A stretch of DNA of 64,000 nucleotides from Pseudomonas putida (GTDB lineage Bacteria > Pseudomonadota > Gammaproteobacteria > Pseudomonadales > Pseudomonadaceae), in contig NZ_MKZO01000058.1 of NCBI RefSeq assembly GCF_001941965.1, forward strand, positions 124,001-188,000. The letters are read 5' to 3'. Position numbers and translations under genes: made by a program. This document shows, piece after piece, positions 1 through 8,495 of the stretch. How positions within the stretch are numbered: the first letter of the stretch is position 1; each line of letters begins with the position of its first letter. The notes below the pieces were generated by a model, which saw only the letters and a list, made by a program, of their open reading frames with translations, made no database searches and was not told where the DNA came from.

Positions 1-12
1 GAGCACATTGGC

Positions 13-89
13 CCCTGTGGGAGCTGGCTTGCCAGCGATTGCTGCAGTGAATTCACCATAGCTATCGCTGGCAAGCCAGCTCCCACAGG
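13..89. repeat. REP inverted pair, GTGGGAG-outside layout
   Basis: Two arms carrying the core GTGGGAGCTGGCTTGCCAGC face each other around a spacer that contains GTGAATTCAC or a close variant. The GTGGGAG ends lie on the outside of the pair. It sits just downstream of the mutarotase stop codon and matches the layout of the pairs near 28.5, 36.4 and 41.3 kb. Confidence 0.9.
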
Positions 90-90
90 T

Positions 91-987
91 TCAGAGGTGT
101 TCGCTCGATAGGGTCAGGCTCAAAGTGTGACTCGCCCCCGGCGCCAGCTCGATGATGTCATCCCACACATTCGCCGTCTCGATGCACAGCATGCGCTGCC
201 AGCCATCGTCGGCCATGTCCGGCAACTGCGCGGCGCGTTCGATCCAGGGATTCCAGATCACCGCCGAGCGCGAGCCGCTGCTGCTGATGCGGATACGCCG
301 CTCCCACGCTGGATCGACGATGCTCAATTCGGCAGGCGTATCCAGGTAAATCCGGTCGGTCTCGCCGCTGAACGCCAGGTCCGCCTGCTGGGTACGCTGC
401 TCCCAGTCCGCCAGGGTCTCGATATAGTCCCGGCCCTTCACCCCTTCAACCTGCACCGAACGCACATCGCTGACCGCGAAGTAGCTGTGCAGCGCCTGGC
501 TCAGGGTAACCGAAGCGTCGCCCAGGTTGCGGCTGGTGAGGTTCAGGCTCAGGTGTTCACCCATGCGGATCTCGAGGAGCAGCTCGACCTTGTGCGGCCA
601 GCCCGGCAGTTCGCCCTGGGTTTCAGGCAACCCGAACGACAACTGCAGCTCATCGCCACTGCTGTCGATACCCAGCAATTGCCAGTCACGCCCGCGCACC
701 AGCCCGTGGGCCGGAGCTTCACTGCCCTGGAACTGCTGCTGAACGGAAGGGGGATTGCGCTGCAGGTTGCCGAACCACGGCCAGCACACCGGAACACCGG
801 CGCGCACCGACTTGCCGTGCCTGAACAGCGCCTGGTCACTCAGCCAGAGAAGCGGCGGTTCGCCCAGGCGCTGGTAACTCAGCACCTGCGCACCCTGCTG
901 GGCCACCAGCAGCTCGGCGCGGTCGCTGGTGATGCGCCAGCAGTTGAGTTCGCCGTGTTGTTCCGATTCGACCTTGGGTGTGGACAT
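91..987 (-). CDS. D-hexose-6-phosphate mutarotase (aldose 1-epimerase family, YeaD-like)
   Basis: A 298-residue cytoplasmic protein of the galactose-mutarotase-like fold, closest by eye to YeaD. Family members interconvert the alpha and beta anomers of hexose 6-phosphates. Visible family features are the sugar-binding AGVPVCWPWFG segment near residues 64-74, the catalytic-type ALHSYFAVSD segment near 164-173 (histidine) and VIWNPW near 241-246. Length is normal for the family. The start ATG lies about 70 bases from the neighbouring thioesterase stop on the same strand, so the two may be co-transcribed. The exact sugar substrate is inferred from the family only. Confidence 0.85.
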   Translation of the reverse strand: MSTPKVESEQHGELNCWRITSDRAELLVAQQGAQVLSYQRLGEPPLLWLSDQALFRHGKSVRAGVPVCWPWFGNLQRNPPSVQQQFQGSEAPAHGLVRGRDWQLLGIDSSGDELQLSFGLPETQGELPGWPHKVELLLEIRMGEHLSLNLTSRNLGDASVTLSQALHSYFAVSDVRSVQVEGVKGRDYIETLADWEQRTQQADLAFSGETDRIYLDTPAELSIVDPAWERRIRISSSGSRSAVIWNPWIERAAQLPDMADDGWQRMLCIETANVWDDIIELAPGASHTLSLTLSSEHL

Positions 988-1059
988 GCGCTGCTCTCGT
1001 TGGATGTGCCGTAAGGTCTTCGACCTTGCCAGAACCCGCGAGTTTAGCGCGAGCCCTGG

Positions 1060-1461
1060 TCAGCGACGAGGCGGGACGGAGCGGGTGCGGCCACTGCCGT
1101 CGATGGCGACGAAGACGAACACCGCTTCGGTGACCTTGCGCCATTCGCTGGACAGCGGATCGTCGCTCCACACCTCGACCATCATCTGGATCGAGCTGCG
1201 GCCGATTTCCAGGGTCTGGGTATAGAAGGACAGTTGCGCACCGACTGCGACCGGGACCAGGAAGGCCATGCGGTCGATCGCCACGGTGGCGACACGGCCT
1301 CCGGCAACGCGGCTGGCCATGGCGGTGCCCGCGAGGTCCATCTGGGCGACCAGCCAGCCGCCGAAGATATCGCCGAAACCGTTGGTTTCGCGGGGAAGTG
1401 CGGTGATCTGCAAGGCCAGGTCGCCTTGCGGAATCGGATCTTCTTGTTCGAGTTCAATCAT
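1060..1461 (-). CDS. Acyl-CoA thioesterase, hot-dog fold (YciA-like)
   Basis: A 133-residue single hot-dog domain. The segment NGFGDIFGGWLVAQMDLAGTAMA near residues 24-46 matches the YciA/acyl-CoA hydrolase signature with the catalytic Asp in the DIFGG helix start. Such enzymes hydrolyse acyl-CoA thioesters to free CoA and are usually hexameric and cytoplasmic. The reading frame stays open 24 codons further upstream, but MIELEQEDP has an AGAGG-like ribosome site and gives the usual family length, so I start there. The specific acyl chain preference cannot be read from sequence. Confidence 0.82.
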   Translation of the reverse strand: MIELEQEDPIPQGDLALQITALPRETNGFGDIFGGWLVAQMDLAGTAMASRVAGGRVATVAIDRMAFLVPVAVGAQLSFYTQTLEIGRSSIQMMVEVWSDDPLSSEWRKVTEAVFVFVAIDGSGRTRSVPPRR

Positions 1462-1817
1462 GCCGGGGGTGCCTCTGACCCGTAACGCTTCATTGGTTGA
1501 CGCAATAACGCCGCAAAAAACGATCCAGCCCACTCACTGCACTGTTTTCGCTTCGAAGGCGGCGGAGGGAAACTCTGCGAAACCGACCAAGTGTACTTGG
1601 CAGCGTTTTCGCACAATATCCCACCTTGGACGCAACCGGTTTCGACGAGGGGCCAGTATATAGAGCCTCGCAGACAGCGACGACCATGCAGTCACGATTA
1701 TCTGCTGGGATTATGTAGATCTGTGTCGCTTTCGGACAATTTGTTATCGTTCGAGGGTCTATCCGGCCTTCGACCAGCCTTGCTGCCCGCTTCTACCTTC
1801 CAATAAGAGAAGTCTCA
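1462..1817. other. Divergent intergenic region, no gene seen
   Basis: This 356-base gap separates the divergently transcribed thioesterase and MFS genes and must hold both promoters. No open frame here has credible codon use or a family match. The only structure noticed is a short inverted repeat, CCAAGT-GT-ACTTGG at 1587-1600, which could be an operator. I could not assign a convincing -35/-10 pair. Confidence 0.5.
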
Positions 1818-3107
1818 ATGACATCGGTTCCCTCCAGCCTCGATCAGCCGGCCCGGCCGCTGACCCGCAACGACTACAAAACCCTGTCGCTGTCCGCCCT
1901 CGGCGGTGCGCTGGAGTTCTATGACTTCATCATCTTCGTGTTCTTCGCCACGGTGGTCGGCAAGCTGTTCTTCCCGGCCGACATGCCGGAATGGCTGCGC
2001 CTGATGCAGACCTTCGGCATCTTCGCCGCCGGCTACCTGGCGCGGCCGCTGGGCGGCATCGTCATGGCCCACTTCGGCGACCTGCTGGGGCGCAAGAAGA
2101 TGTTCACCCTGAGCATCTTCATGATGGCCGTGCCGACCCTGATCATGGGCCTGCTGCCGACCTACGCGCAGATCGGCATGGCCGCGCCGATCCTGCTCCT
2201 GCTGATGCGGGTTATCCAGGGCGCGGCGATCGGTGGCGAAGTGCCGGGGGCCTGGGTCTTCGTCTCCGAGCACGTGCCGGCGCGCAATACCGGCTTCGCT
2301 TGCGGCACCCTGACCGCCGGGCTGACGGCGGGCATCCTTCTCGGCTCGCTGGTCGCTACCCTGATCAACAGCGTTTACACCCCGGAAGAAGTTGCTGATT
2401 ACGCCTGGCGGATCCCCTTTCTGCTGGGCGGCGTTTTCGGCCTGTTCTCGGTGTACCTGCGCCGCTGGCTGCACGAGACCCCGGTATTCGCCGAACTGCA
2501 ACAGCGCAAGGCCCTGGCCGAGGAAGTGCCGCTGCGCGCGGTGCTGCGTGACCACCGTGGCGCCATCGTCCTGTCGATGCTGCTGACCTGGCTGCTCTCG
2601 GCCGGCATCATCGTGGTCATCCTGATGACCCCCACCGTGCTGCAGACCGTCTACGGTTTCAGCGCCAGCGTGGCCCTGCAGGCCAACAGCCTGGCCATCG
2701 TCCTGCTGACCCTGGGCTGCATCGGTGCCGGCAAGCTGGTCGACCGCTTCGGCGCCGGCCGGGTGTTCGTGGCGGGCAGCCTGGCGCTGCTGGTCAGCTC
2801 CTGGACCTTCTATCACACCCTCGCCGAGCATAAGGATCTACTGTTCCCGATGTACGCACTGACCGGCCTGTGCGTCGGCATTGTCGGTGCGGTGCCCTTC
2901 GTCATGGTCCGCGCGTTCCCGCCGGTGGTGCGCTTCAGCGGCCTGTCGTTCTCCTACAACGTGGCCTACGCCATCTTCGGCGGCCTGACCCCGATGGCGG
3001 TCACCGCGCTGCTCAAGTTCAGCCCGATGGCCCCTGCGCTGTATGTGGCCGGGATCTGCGGCATCGGCTTCCTGGTGGGGCTGTATCTGCTGGCGACCAA
3101 GCGCTGA
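1818..3107 (+). CDS. MFS transporter, metabolite:H+ symporter type
   Basis: A 429-residue integral membrane protein with about 12 hydrophobic segments. Loop 2-3 carries the MFS signature HFGDLLGRKKMF near residues 85-96, and GALEFYDFIIFVFF near residues 31-44 is typical of the MHS (ProP/ShiA/citrate) subfamily. The RVIQGAAIGGEVPGAWVFVSEH segment (about 131-152) is also characteristic. These proteins import organic acids, betaines or related solutes with protons; the substrate here is unknown. The gene is monocistronic, followed by a hairpin at 3140-3173. It lies directly upstream of pstS, but the Pho box falls after this gene, so it is probably not part of the Pho operon. Confidence 0.85.
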   Translation: MTSVPSSLDQPARPLTRNDYKTLSLSALGGALEFYDFIIFVFFATVVGKLFFPADMPEWLRLMQTFGIFAAGYLARPLGGIVMAHFGDLLGRKKMFTLSIFMMAVPTLIMGLLPTYAQIGMAAPILLLLMRVIQGAAIGGEVPGAWVFVSEHVPARNTGFACGTLTAGLTAGILLGSLVATLINSVYTPEEVADYAWRIPFLLGGVFGLFSVYLRRWLHETPVFAELQQRKALAEEVPLRAVLRDHRGAIVLSMLLTWLLSAGIIVVILMTPTVLQTVYGFSASVALQANSLAIVLLTLGCIGAGKLVDRFGAGRVFVAGSLALLVSSWTFYHTLAEHKDLLFPMYALTGLCVGIVGAVPFVMVRAFPPVVRFSGLSFSYNVAYAIFGGLTPMAVTALLKFSPMAPALYVAGICGIGFLVGLYLLATKR

Positions 3108-3139
3108 CGCTTCTTTAATATCCGGCGCCTGAAAAATAC

Positions 3140-3173
3140 AAAGGCCATCCCCGTTTCCGGTGATGGCCTTTAA
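3140..3173 (+). terminator. Rho-independent terminator after the MFS gene
   Basis: A perfect 9-bp stem AAGGCCATC/GATGGCCTT at 3141-3149 and 3162-3170 is bordered by A and T residues on both sides. It separates the MFS gene from the pstS promoter. Confidence 0.75.
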
Positions 3174-3178
3174 TCTAA

Positions 3179-3223
3179 TTGTCACAATCCAGTCATAGAT
3201 TAGACACGCGCCCTACAGATACT
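3179..3223 (+). promoter_or_regulatory. Pho box and -10 of pstS
   Basis: Three 7-base repeats at 11-base intervals, TTGTCAC (3179), CAGTCAT (3190) and TAGACAC (3201), match the PhoB-binding consensus CTGTCAT with 4-base spacers. Ten bases after the last repeat comes GATACT (3218-3223), a plausible -10. The box replaces a -35, as expected for a PhoB-activated promoter. Confidence 0.85.
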
Positions 3224-3268
3224 GGGCCCCGATCCATCTCACCCCCGAATTCCTGCTAGGAGCAAGGC

Positions 3269-4267
3269 ATGAAACTGAAGCGTTTGATGGCGGCCCTGAC
3301 CTTTGTCGCCGCTGGCGTTGCCACCGCCAATGCGGTCGCCGCTGTTGACCCAGCCATTCCGACCTACACCAAGACCACCGGTGTGTCGGGCAACCTGTCC
3401 AGCGTTGGCTCCGATACCCTGGCCAACCTGATGACGCTGTGGGCTGAGGCGTACAAGAAAGAGTACCCGAACGTAAACATTCAGATTCAGGCCGCCGGCT
3501 CCTCCACCGCGCCACCCGCGCTGACCGAAGGCACCGCCAACCTGGGCCCGATGAGCCGCAAGATGAAGGACGTCGAGCTGCAGGCCTTCGAGCAGAAGTA
3601 CGGCTACAAGCCTACCGCCATCCCGGTGGCCGTCGACGCCCTGGCCGTCTTCGTGCACAAGGACAACCCGATCAAAGGCCTGACCATGGCCCAGGTTGAC
3701 GCGATCTTCTCGTCGACCCGTCTGTGCGGCGGCAAAGCCGACGTGAAAACCTGGGGCGACCTGGGCGTGACCGGCGACCTGGCCAACAAGCCAGTCCAGC
3801 TGTTCGGCCGCAACTCGGTATCCGGCACCTACGGCTACTTCAAGGAAGAAGCCCTGTGCAAAGGCGACTTCAAGCCTAACGTCAACGAGCAGCCAGGTTC
3901 GGCTTCCGTTGTTCAGTCGATCAGCTCCTCGCTGAACGGCATCGGCTACTCCGGCATCGGCTACAAGACCGCTAGCGTCAAGACCGTAGCCCTGGCCAAG
4001 AAAGAAGGCGGCGAGTTCGTTGAAGACAACGAAGCCAACGCCCTGAACGGCACCTACCCGCTGTCGCGCTTCCTGTACGTCTACGTCAACAAGGCCCCGA
4101 ACAAGCCTCTGGCCCCGCTGGAAGCCGAGTTCGTGAAGCTGGTCCTGTCGCAGGCCGGTCAGCAGGTCGTAGTGAAAGACGGTTATATTCCGCTGCCAGC
4201 CAAAGTGGCCGAAAAAGCCCTGGCTGACCTGGGTCTGAGCCACACCGCCGGTGTAGCCAAGAACTAA
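3269..4267 (+). CDS. Phosphate ABC transporter periplasmic substrate-binding protein PstS
   Basis: A 332-residue secreted protein that binds inorganic phosphate in the periplasm and delivers it to PstCA. The first ~25 residues form a Sec signal peptide (MKLKRLMAALTFVAAGVATA, then NAVAA). VGSDTLANLM, AAGSSTAPPAL and GPMSRKMK (near residues 46-93) form the phosphate-binding loops of the PBP-like domain, and FGRNSVSGTYGYFKEE (about 180-195) is the second-lobe signature. AGGAGCAAGGC precedes the ATG. A Pho box lies upstream, and a terminator plus a second Pho box separate it from pstC, which should let PstS be made in excess of the membrane components. Confidence 0.96.
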   Translation: MKLKRLMAALTFVAAGVATANAVAAVDPAIPTYTKTTGVSGNLSSVGSDTLANLMTLWAEAYKKEYPNVNIQIQAAGSSTAPPALTEGTANLGPMSRKMKDVELQAFEQKYGYKPTAIPVAVDALAVFVHKDNPIKGLTMAQVDAIFSSTRLCGGKADVKTWGDLGVTGDLANKPVQLFGRNSVSGTYGYFKEEALCKGDFKPNVNEQPGSASVVQSISSSLNGIGYSGIGYKTASVKTVALAKKEGGEFVEDNEANALNGTYPLSRFLYVYVNKAPNKPLAPLEAEFVKLVLSQAGQQVVVKDGYIPLPAKVAEKALADLGLSHTAGVAKN

Positions 4268-4277
4268 GCGTGACCTC

Positions 4278-4305
4278 GTGGGGCCCGGAGGACGCCAGGC
4301 CCCAC
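4278..4305 (+). other. Hairpin in the pstS 3' untranslated region
   Basis: A perfect 8-bp stem GTGGGGCC/GGCCCCAC (4278-4285 and 4298-4305) lies 10 bases past the pstS stop. It has no T tract, so it is more likely a 3' stabilising structure than a terminator. The true terminator follows at 4319. Confidence 0.6.
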
Positions 4306-4318
4306 CTGCAAATTTCCA

Positions 4319-4355
4319 GTCCGCTGCCAGGGATGCCTGTGCGGCGGGCTTTTTT
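4319..4355 (+). terminator. Rho-independent terminator between pstS and pstC
   Basis: GTCCGCTGC (4319-4327) pairs with GCGGCGGGC (4341-4349), with two G-U pairs, and six T residues follow at once (4350-4355). It should end most pstS transcripts. Confidence 0.8.
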
Positions 4356-4366
4356 GCGTCACCGCA

Positions 4367-4400
4367 TTGTCATGTTTCTGTCATACGGGACCGCTAGGGT
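4367..4400 (+). promoter_or_regulatory. Second Pho box and -10, before pstC
   Basis: TTGTCAT-GTTT-CTGTCAT (4367-4384) matches the two 7-base PhoB repeats in all but one position. Ten bases later is TAGGGT (4395-4400), a weak -10. Transcription would start at or just before the pstC start codon. Confidence 0.85.
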
Positions 4401-4408
4401 GTGTGCGC

Positions 4409-6697
4409 ATGAATGATCTGGCCAATTCCACAATGACCCCAAATTCCTCCCCGGTGCGGATTGACTTCAATACGCCCGAGCTGCAACGCAAACGCCGCAT
4501 CCGCGCGCTGAAGGACCGCCTGACCCGCTGGTATGTACTGGTCGGCGGGCTTGCCGTGCTGGCGGCGATTACCCTGATCTTCTTCTACCTGGCCTATGTG
4601 GTGGTGCCGCTGTTCCAGGGCGCGAGCCTGACCAGCAAGCCGGCCCTGCAGCCCGCCTGGTTGCAACAGGACGCCGGCAAGCCGCTGATGATCGCCCTGG
4701 AAGAGCAGAACCTGGTCGGCATGCGCGTTTCCGACAAGGGCCAGGCCCTGTTCTTCGATACCAAGACCGGCGCCGAGCTCAAGCGCGTCGATCTGCCCCT
4801 GCCGCCGGGTGTCCAGGTGACCTCGATCGGTGCCGACCAGCCGGGTAGCCCGCTGATCGTGCTGGGCCTGTCCAATGGTCAGGTGGTGGTGTTCCACCAC
4901 ACCTACAAGATCACCTACCCGGACAACAAGAAGACCATCACCCCCGCCATCGACTTCCCTTATGGCCAGGAGCCCATCGCCCTGGACGAGCAGGGCCGCG
5001 CGCTGGAACACGTGAGCCTGAACGCCAACGGCGACACCCTGCTGCTGACCGGTTCCGCCGGCGCACACCTGCAGGTGCTGCAACTGAGCCGTTCGGAAAA
5101 CATGATGACCGGCGAAGTCACCAACGAGCAGAACCGCATCGAACTGCCGCAGATGACCGAGCCGGTGAAGCAGATCTTCGTCGATCCGCGCCAGCAGTGG
5201 CTGTACGTGATCAACGGTCGCGCCCAGGCCGACGTGTTCAACCTGCGCGAGAAGAGCCTCAACGGTCGCTACAAGCTGGCCGAGGACGGCAATGTCGAGA
5301 TCACCGCGGTGGCCCAGCTGGTCGGCGGCATTTCGCTGATCGTCGGTGACTCCAAGGGCGTCCTGACCCAGTGGTTCATGGCCCGCGACCCGGATGGCGA
5401 GCAGCACCTCAAACGCATCCGCGACTTCAAGATGAGCGATTCGCCGATCGTGCAGATCGACGCCGAAGAGCGCCGCAAGGGCTTCATCGCCCTGGACGCC
5501 AGCGGCAAGCTCGGTGTGTTCCACAGCACCGCGCACCGTACCCTGCTGATCGAACAGGCCGTTGACGGCCCGGGCATCCTCGCCCTGTCGCCGCGCGCCA
5601 ACCGCGTGCTGATCGAAGACGGCAACAAACTGCAGCCGCTGAGCCTGAAGAACCCGCACCCGGAAGTCTCCTTCAGTGCCCTGTGGAGCAAGGTCTGGTA
5701 CGAGAACTACGACGAGCCTAAATATGTCTGGCAGTCGACCGCCTCGAACACCGACTTCGAACCCAAGCTGAGCCTGTCGCCGCTGACCTTCGGTACCCTC
5801 AAGGCGGCCTTCTACGCGATGATCCTGGCCGCACCGCTGGCCATCGCCGCCGCCATCTACACCGCCTACTTCATGGCCCCGGGCATGCGCCGCAAGGTCA
5901 AGCCGGTGATCGAACTGATGGAAGCGATGCCGACGGTGATCCTCGGCTTCTTCGCCGGCCTGTTCCTTGCGCCGTACCTCGAAGGCCACCTGCCGGGCGT
6001 GTTCAGCCTGCTGTTGCTGTTGGCGCTGGGCATCCTGGTCGCCGGCTTCAGCTGGAGCCGCCTGCCGGAGTCGATCCGCCTGCGCGTCCCGGATGGCTGG
6101 GAAGCGGCGATCCTGATCCCGGTGATCCTCTTCACCGGCTGGTTCGCCCTGTACATGAGCCCGTTCCTGGAAACCTGGTTCTTCGGCGGCGACATGCGCC
6201 TGTGGATCACCAACGACCTGGGCATCACCTACGACCAGCGCAACGCCCTGGTCGTCGGTATCGCCATGGGCTTCGCGGTCATCCCGAACATCTACTCGAT
6301 CGCCGAGGACGCCGTGTTCAGCGTGCCGCGCAGCCTGACCCTGGGCTCGCTGGCGCTGGGTGCCACGCCGTGGCAGACCTTGACCCGCGTGGTCATCCTG
6401 ACCGCCAGCCCGGGCATTTTCTCGGCACTGATGATCGGCATGGGCCGCGCCGTGGGCGAGACCATGATCGTGCTGATGGCCACCGGCAACACGCCGGTGA
6501 TGGAGCTGAACCTGTTCGAGGGCATGCGCACCCTGGCGGCCAACGTCGCGGTGGAGATGCCGGAGTCGGAAGTCGGCGGCAGCCATTACCGCGTGCTGTT
6601 CCTGGCGGCGCTGGTGCTGCTGATGTTCACCTTCGTCATGAACACCTTGGCCGAGCTGATTCGCCAGCGTCTGCGCAAGAAATACTCGTCGCTTTGA
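4409..6697 (+). CDS. Phosphate ABC transporter permease PstC (long form)
   Basis: A 762-residue inner-membrane permease of the Pst phosphate importer. A membrane segment near residues 41-66 is followed by a large extracytoplasmic domain (about 70-450) with WD/beta-propeller-like character. The BPD_transp_1 permease domain with five or six helices then runs from about 470 to the end, including EAMPTVILGFFAGLFLAP and the EAA-loop region SLTLGSLALGATPWQTLTRVVIL. Ordinary PstC is about 300 residues; the long form is usual in Pseudomonas. The upstream frame is open to 4367, but that part overlaps the Pho box, so MNDLANS at 4409 is preferred. pstA follows after 18 bases. Confidence 0.93.
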   Translation: MNDLANSTMTPNSSPVRIDFNTPELQRKRRIRALKDRLTRWYVLVGGLAVLAAITLIFFYLAYVVVPLFQGASLTSKPALQPAWLQQDAGKPLMIALEEQNLVGMRVSDKGQALFFDTKTGAELKRVDLPLPPGVQVTSIGADQPGSPLIVLGLSNGQVVVFHHTYKITYPDNKKTITPAIDFPYGQEPIALDEQGRALEHVSLNANGDTLLLTGSAGAHLQVLQLSRSENMMTGEVTNEQNRIELPQMTEPVKQIFVDPRQQWLYVINGRAQADVFNLREKSLNGRYKLAEDGNVEITAVAQLVGGISLIVGDSKGVLTQWFMARDPDGEQHLKRIRDFKMSDSPIVQIDAEERRKGFIALDASGKLGVFHSTAHRTLLIEQAVDGPGILALSPRANRVLIEDGNKLQPLSLKNPHPEVSFSALWSKVWYENYDEPKYVWQSTASNTDFEPKLSLSPLTFGTLKAAFYAMILAAPLAIAAAIYTAYFMAPGMRRKVKPVIELMEAMPTVILGFFAGLFLAPYLEGHLPGVFSLLLLLALGILVAGFSWSRLPESIRLRVPDGWEAAILIPVILFTGWFALYMSPFLETWFFGGDMRLWITNDLGITYDQRNALVVGIAMGFAVIPNIYSIAEDAVFSVPRSLTLGSLALGATPWQTLTRVVILTASPGIFSALMIGMGRAVGETMIVLMATGNTPVMELNLFEGMRTLAANVAVEMPESEVGGSHYRVLFLAALVLLMFTFVMNTLAELIRQRLRKKYSSL

Positions 6698-6715
6698 TAG
6701 AGAAGGTAGAGATCC

Positions 6716-8386
6716 GTGAAAAAGGATTCCCTCAACAGCTGGTTCAAGAGCGGCGCACCCGGTGTCTGGATCAGCGGTGGCTCGGTCGCCATCGCGGTCA
6801 TCATGACCATCGGCCTGCTGGCCGTGATCGCCGTCCGCGGCCTGGGCCACTTCTGGCCCGCTGACCTGGTCCAGGCCAGCTACAACGTGCCGGGCCAGCC
6901 CGCGCATGTAGTGGTCGGCGAGGTGGTACAGAAGGAAGAAGTACCCCGTGCCCGTCTGAAAGGTGCCGGCCTGCCGGTGCCGGATGACGGCCCGGAGTTC
7001 ATGACCCGCGAACTGATCAAGGTGGGTAACCGCGACCTCAACGGCAGCGACTTCACCTGGGTGGTCGGTGAGTGGCTGGTGGACGAGCAGCGCCCGGCTG
7101 ACCTGATCGCCCTGGAACGCCGCGAGTGGGGCAACTTCTACGGCTACCTGGTCAGCGTCAAGGAAAACGGCAAGGTGGTCGCCGAAGGTCCGGCGGCCTG
7201 GGCCGAACTGCAAAGCCGCCTGGCCCGCGCCGACAAGCTGTCCGGCGACCTGCAGACCCTGGAAAAGAAAGATATCGGCGCCATCAACCACGGTCTCGAA
7301 CGCCTGCGCCTGCACAGCCGCAAGCTGGAGCTGGAAGGCAAGCTGGACGCCGCCGCCCAGGCCGACATCGAATCCGAGCGTGCCGAGCTGAACAACCGCT
7401 ACAAGGCCATCGAGGACCGCCTGGGCAGCCTGCACCAGGACTTCGCCCGTGATTCCATGGTCGCCCGTGACGGCAACGGTCGCGAAGTCGAGATCAACCT
7501 GAGCAAGATCGTCCACGCCTACCAGCCCAACGGCATGGGCCTGTTCACCAAGCTTGGCGTGTACTTCGCCAAGGTCTGGGAATTCCTCAGCGACGATCCG
7601 CGTGAAGCCAACACCGAGGGCGGTATCTTCCCGGCCATCTTCGGCACCGTGATGATGACCCTGATCATGGCCGTGATCGTCACCCCGTTCGGCGTGCTGG
7701 CGGCGGTCTACCTGCGTGAATACGCCCGTCAGGGCCCGGTCACCCGGCTGATCCGCATCGCCGTGAACAACCTGGCCGGTGTCCCGGCGATCGTCTACGG
7801 CGTGTTCGGCCTGGGCTTCTTCGTCTATGTGCTGGGTGGCTCGCTGGACCGGCTGTTCTTCCCCGAAGCGTTGCCGGCACCGACCCTGGGTACCCCGGGC
7901 CTGCTCTGGGCTTCGCTGACCCTGGCGCTGCTGGCCGTGCCGGTGGTGATCGTGGCCACCGAGGAAGGCCTGGCGCGGATTCCGCGGACCGTGCGCGAAG
8001 GCTCCCTGGCCTTGGGCGCGACCAAGGCCGAGACCCTGTGGAAGATCGTCCTGCCCATGGCCAGCCCGGCGATGATGACCGGCATGATCCTCGCCGTGGC
8101 GCGTGCCGCCGGCGAAGTGGCGCCGCTGATGCTGGTGGGTGTGGTGAAGCTGGCGCCGTCGCTGCCGGTGGACGGCAACTACCCGTACCTGCACCTTGAC
8201 CAGAAGATCATGCACCTGGGCTTCCACATCTACGACGTCGGCTTCCAGAGCCCGAACGTCGAGGCGGCCCGTCCGCTGGTGTACGCCACCGCGCTGCTGC
8301 TGGTCCTGGTGATCGCCACCCTGAACCTGTCGGCCGTGTGGATCCGCAACCACCTGCGCGAGAAGTACAAGGCGCTGGACAGCTAA
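6716..8386 (+). CDS. Phosphate ABC transporter permease PstA (long form)
   Basis: A 556-residue partner of PstC in the membrane channel. A membrane segment near residues 20-42 is followed by a charged, partly helical periplasmic insertion (about 50-290), then the permease domain. That domain includes GGIFPAIFGTVMMTLIMAVIVTPFG, the VPAIVYGVFGLGFFVY segment and the EAA loop TVREGSLALGATKAETLWKIVLPMASPAMMTG. The start is GTG with AGAAGGTAGAG upstream. The extra N-terminal domain parallels that of PstC. The stop is followed by a repeat-filled 109-base gap before pstB. Confidence 0.93.
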   Translation: MKKDSLNSWFKSGAPGVWISGGSVAIAVIMTIGLLAVIAVRGLGHFWPADLVQASYNVPGQPAHVVVGEVVQKEEVPRARLKGAGLPVPDDGPEFMTRELIKVGNRDLNGSDFTWVVGEWLVDEQRPADLIALERREWGNFYGYLVSVKENGKVVAEGPAAWAELQSRLARADKLSGDLQTLEKKDIGAINHGLERLRLHSRKLELEGKLDAAAQADIESERAELNNRYKAIEDRLGSLHQDFARDSMVARDGNGREVEINLSKIVHAYQPNGMGLFTKLGVYFAKVWEFLSDDPREANTEGGIFPAIFGTVMMTLIMAVIVTPFGVLAAVYLREYARQGPVTRLIRIAVNNLAGVPAIVYGVFGLGFFVYVLGGSLDRLFFPEALPAPTLGTPGLLWASLTLALLAVPVVIVATEEGLARIPRTVREGSLALGATKAETLWKIVLPMASPAMMTGMILAVARAAGEVAPLMLVGVVKLAPSLPVDGNYPYLHLDQKIMHLGFHIYDVGFQSPNVEAARPLVYATALLLVLVIATLNLSAVWIRNHLREKYKALDS

Positions 8387-8389
8387 ATC

Positions 8390-8480
8390 AGCCACAAGCG
8401 GCAAGCTGCAAGCCTCAAGCTTGGAGCAGTGCCGCTTCTGCCCTTTTCTTGCAGCTTGCAGCTTGAATCTTGCAGCTTCA
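8390..8480. repeat. Dispersed AAGCTGCAAG palindromic repeat between pstA and pstB
   Basis: The left part (CAAGCTGCAAGCCTCAAGCT) is complemented by the right part (CTTGCAGCTTGCAGCTTG and a further CTTGCAGCTT), giving a long imperfect hairpin. The same motif family occurs between phoB and phoR (15160-15250) and after pyrE (42975-43062). It is not related to the REP elements. Confidence 0.75.
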
Positions 8481-8495
8481 AATGGAGTAAGCACC

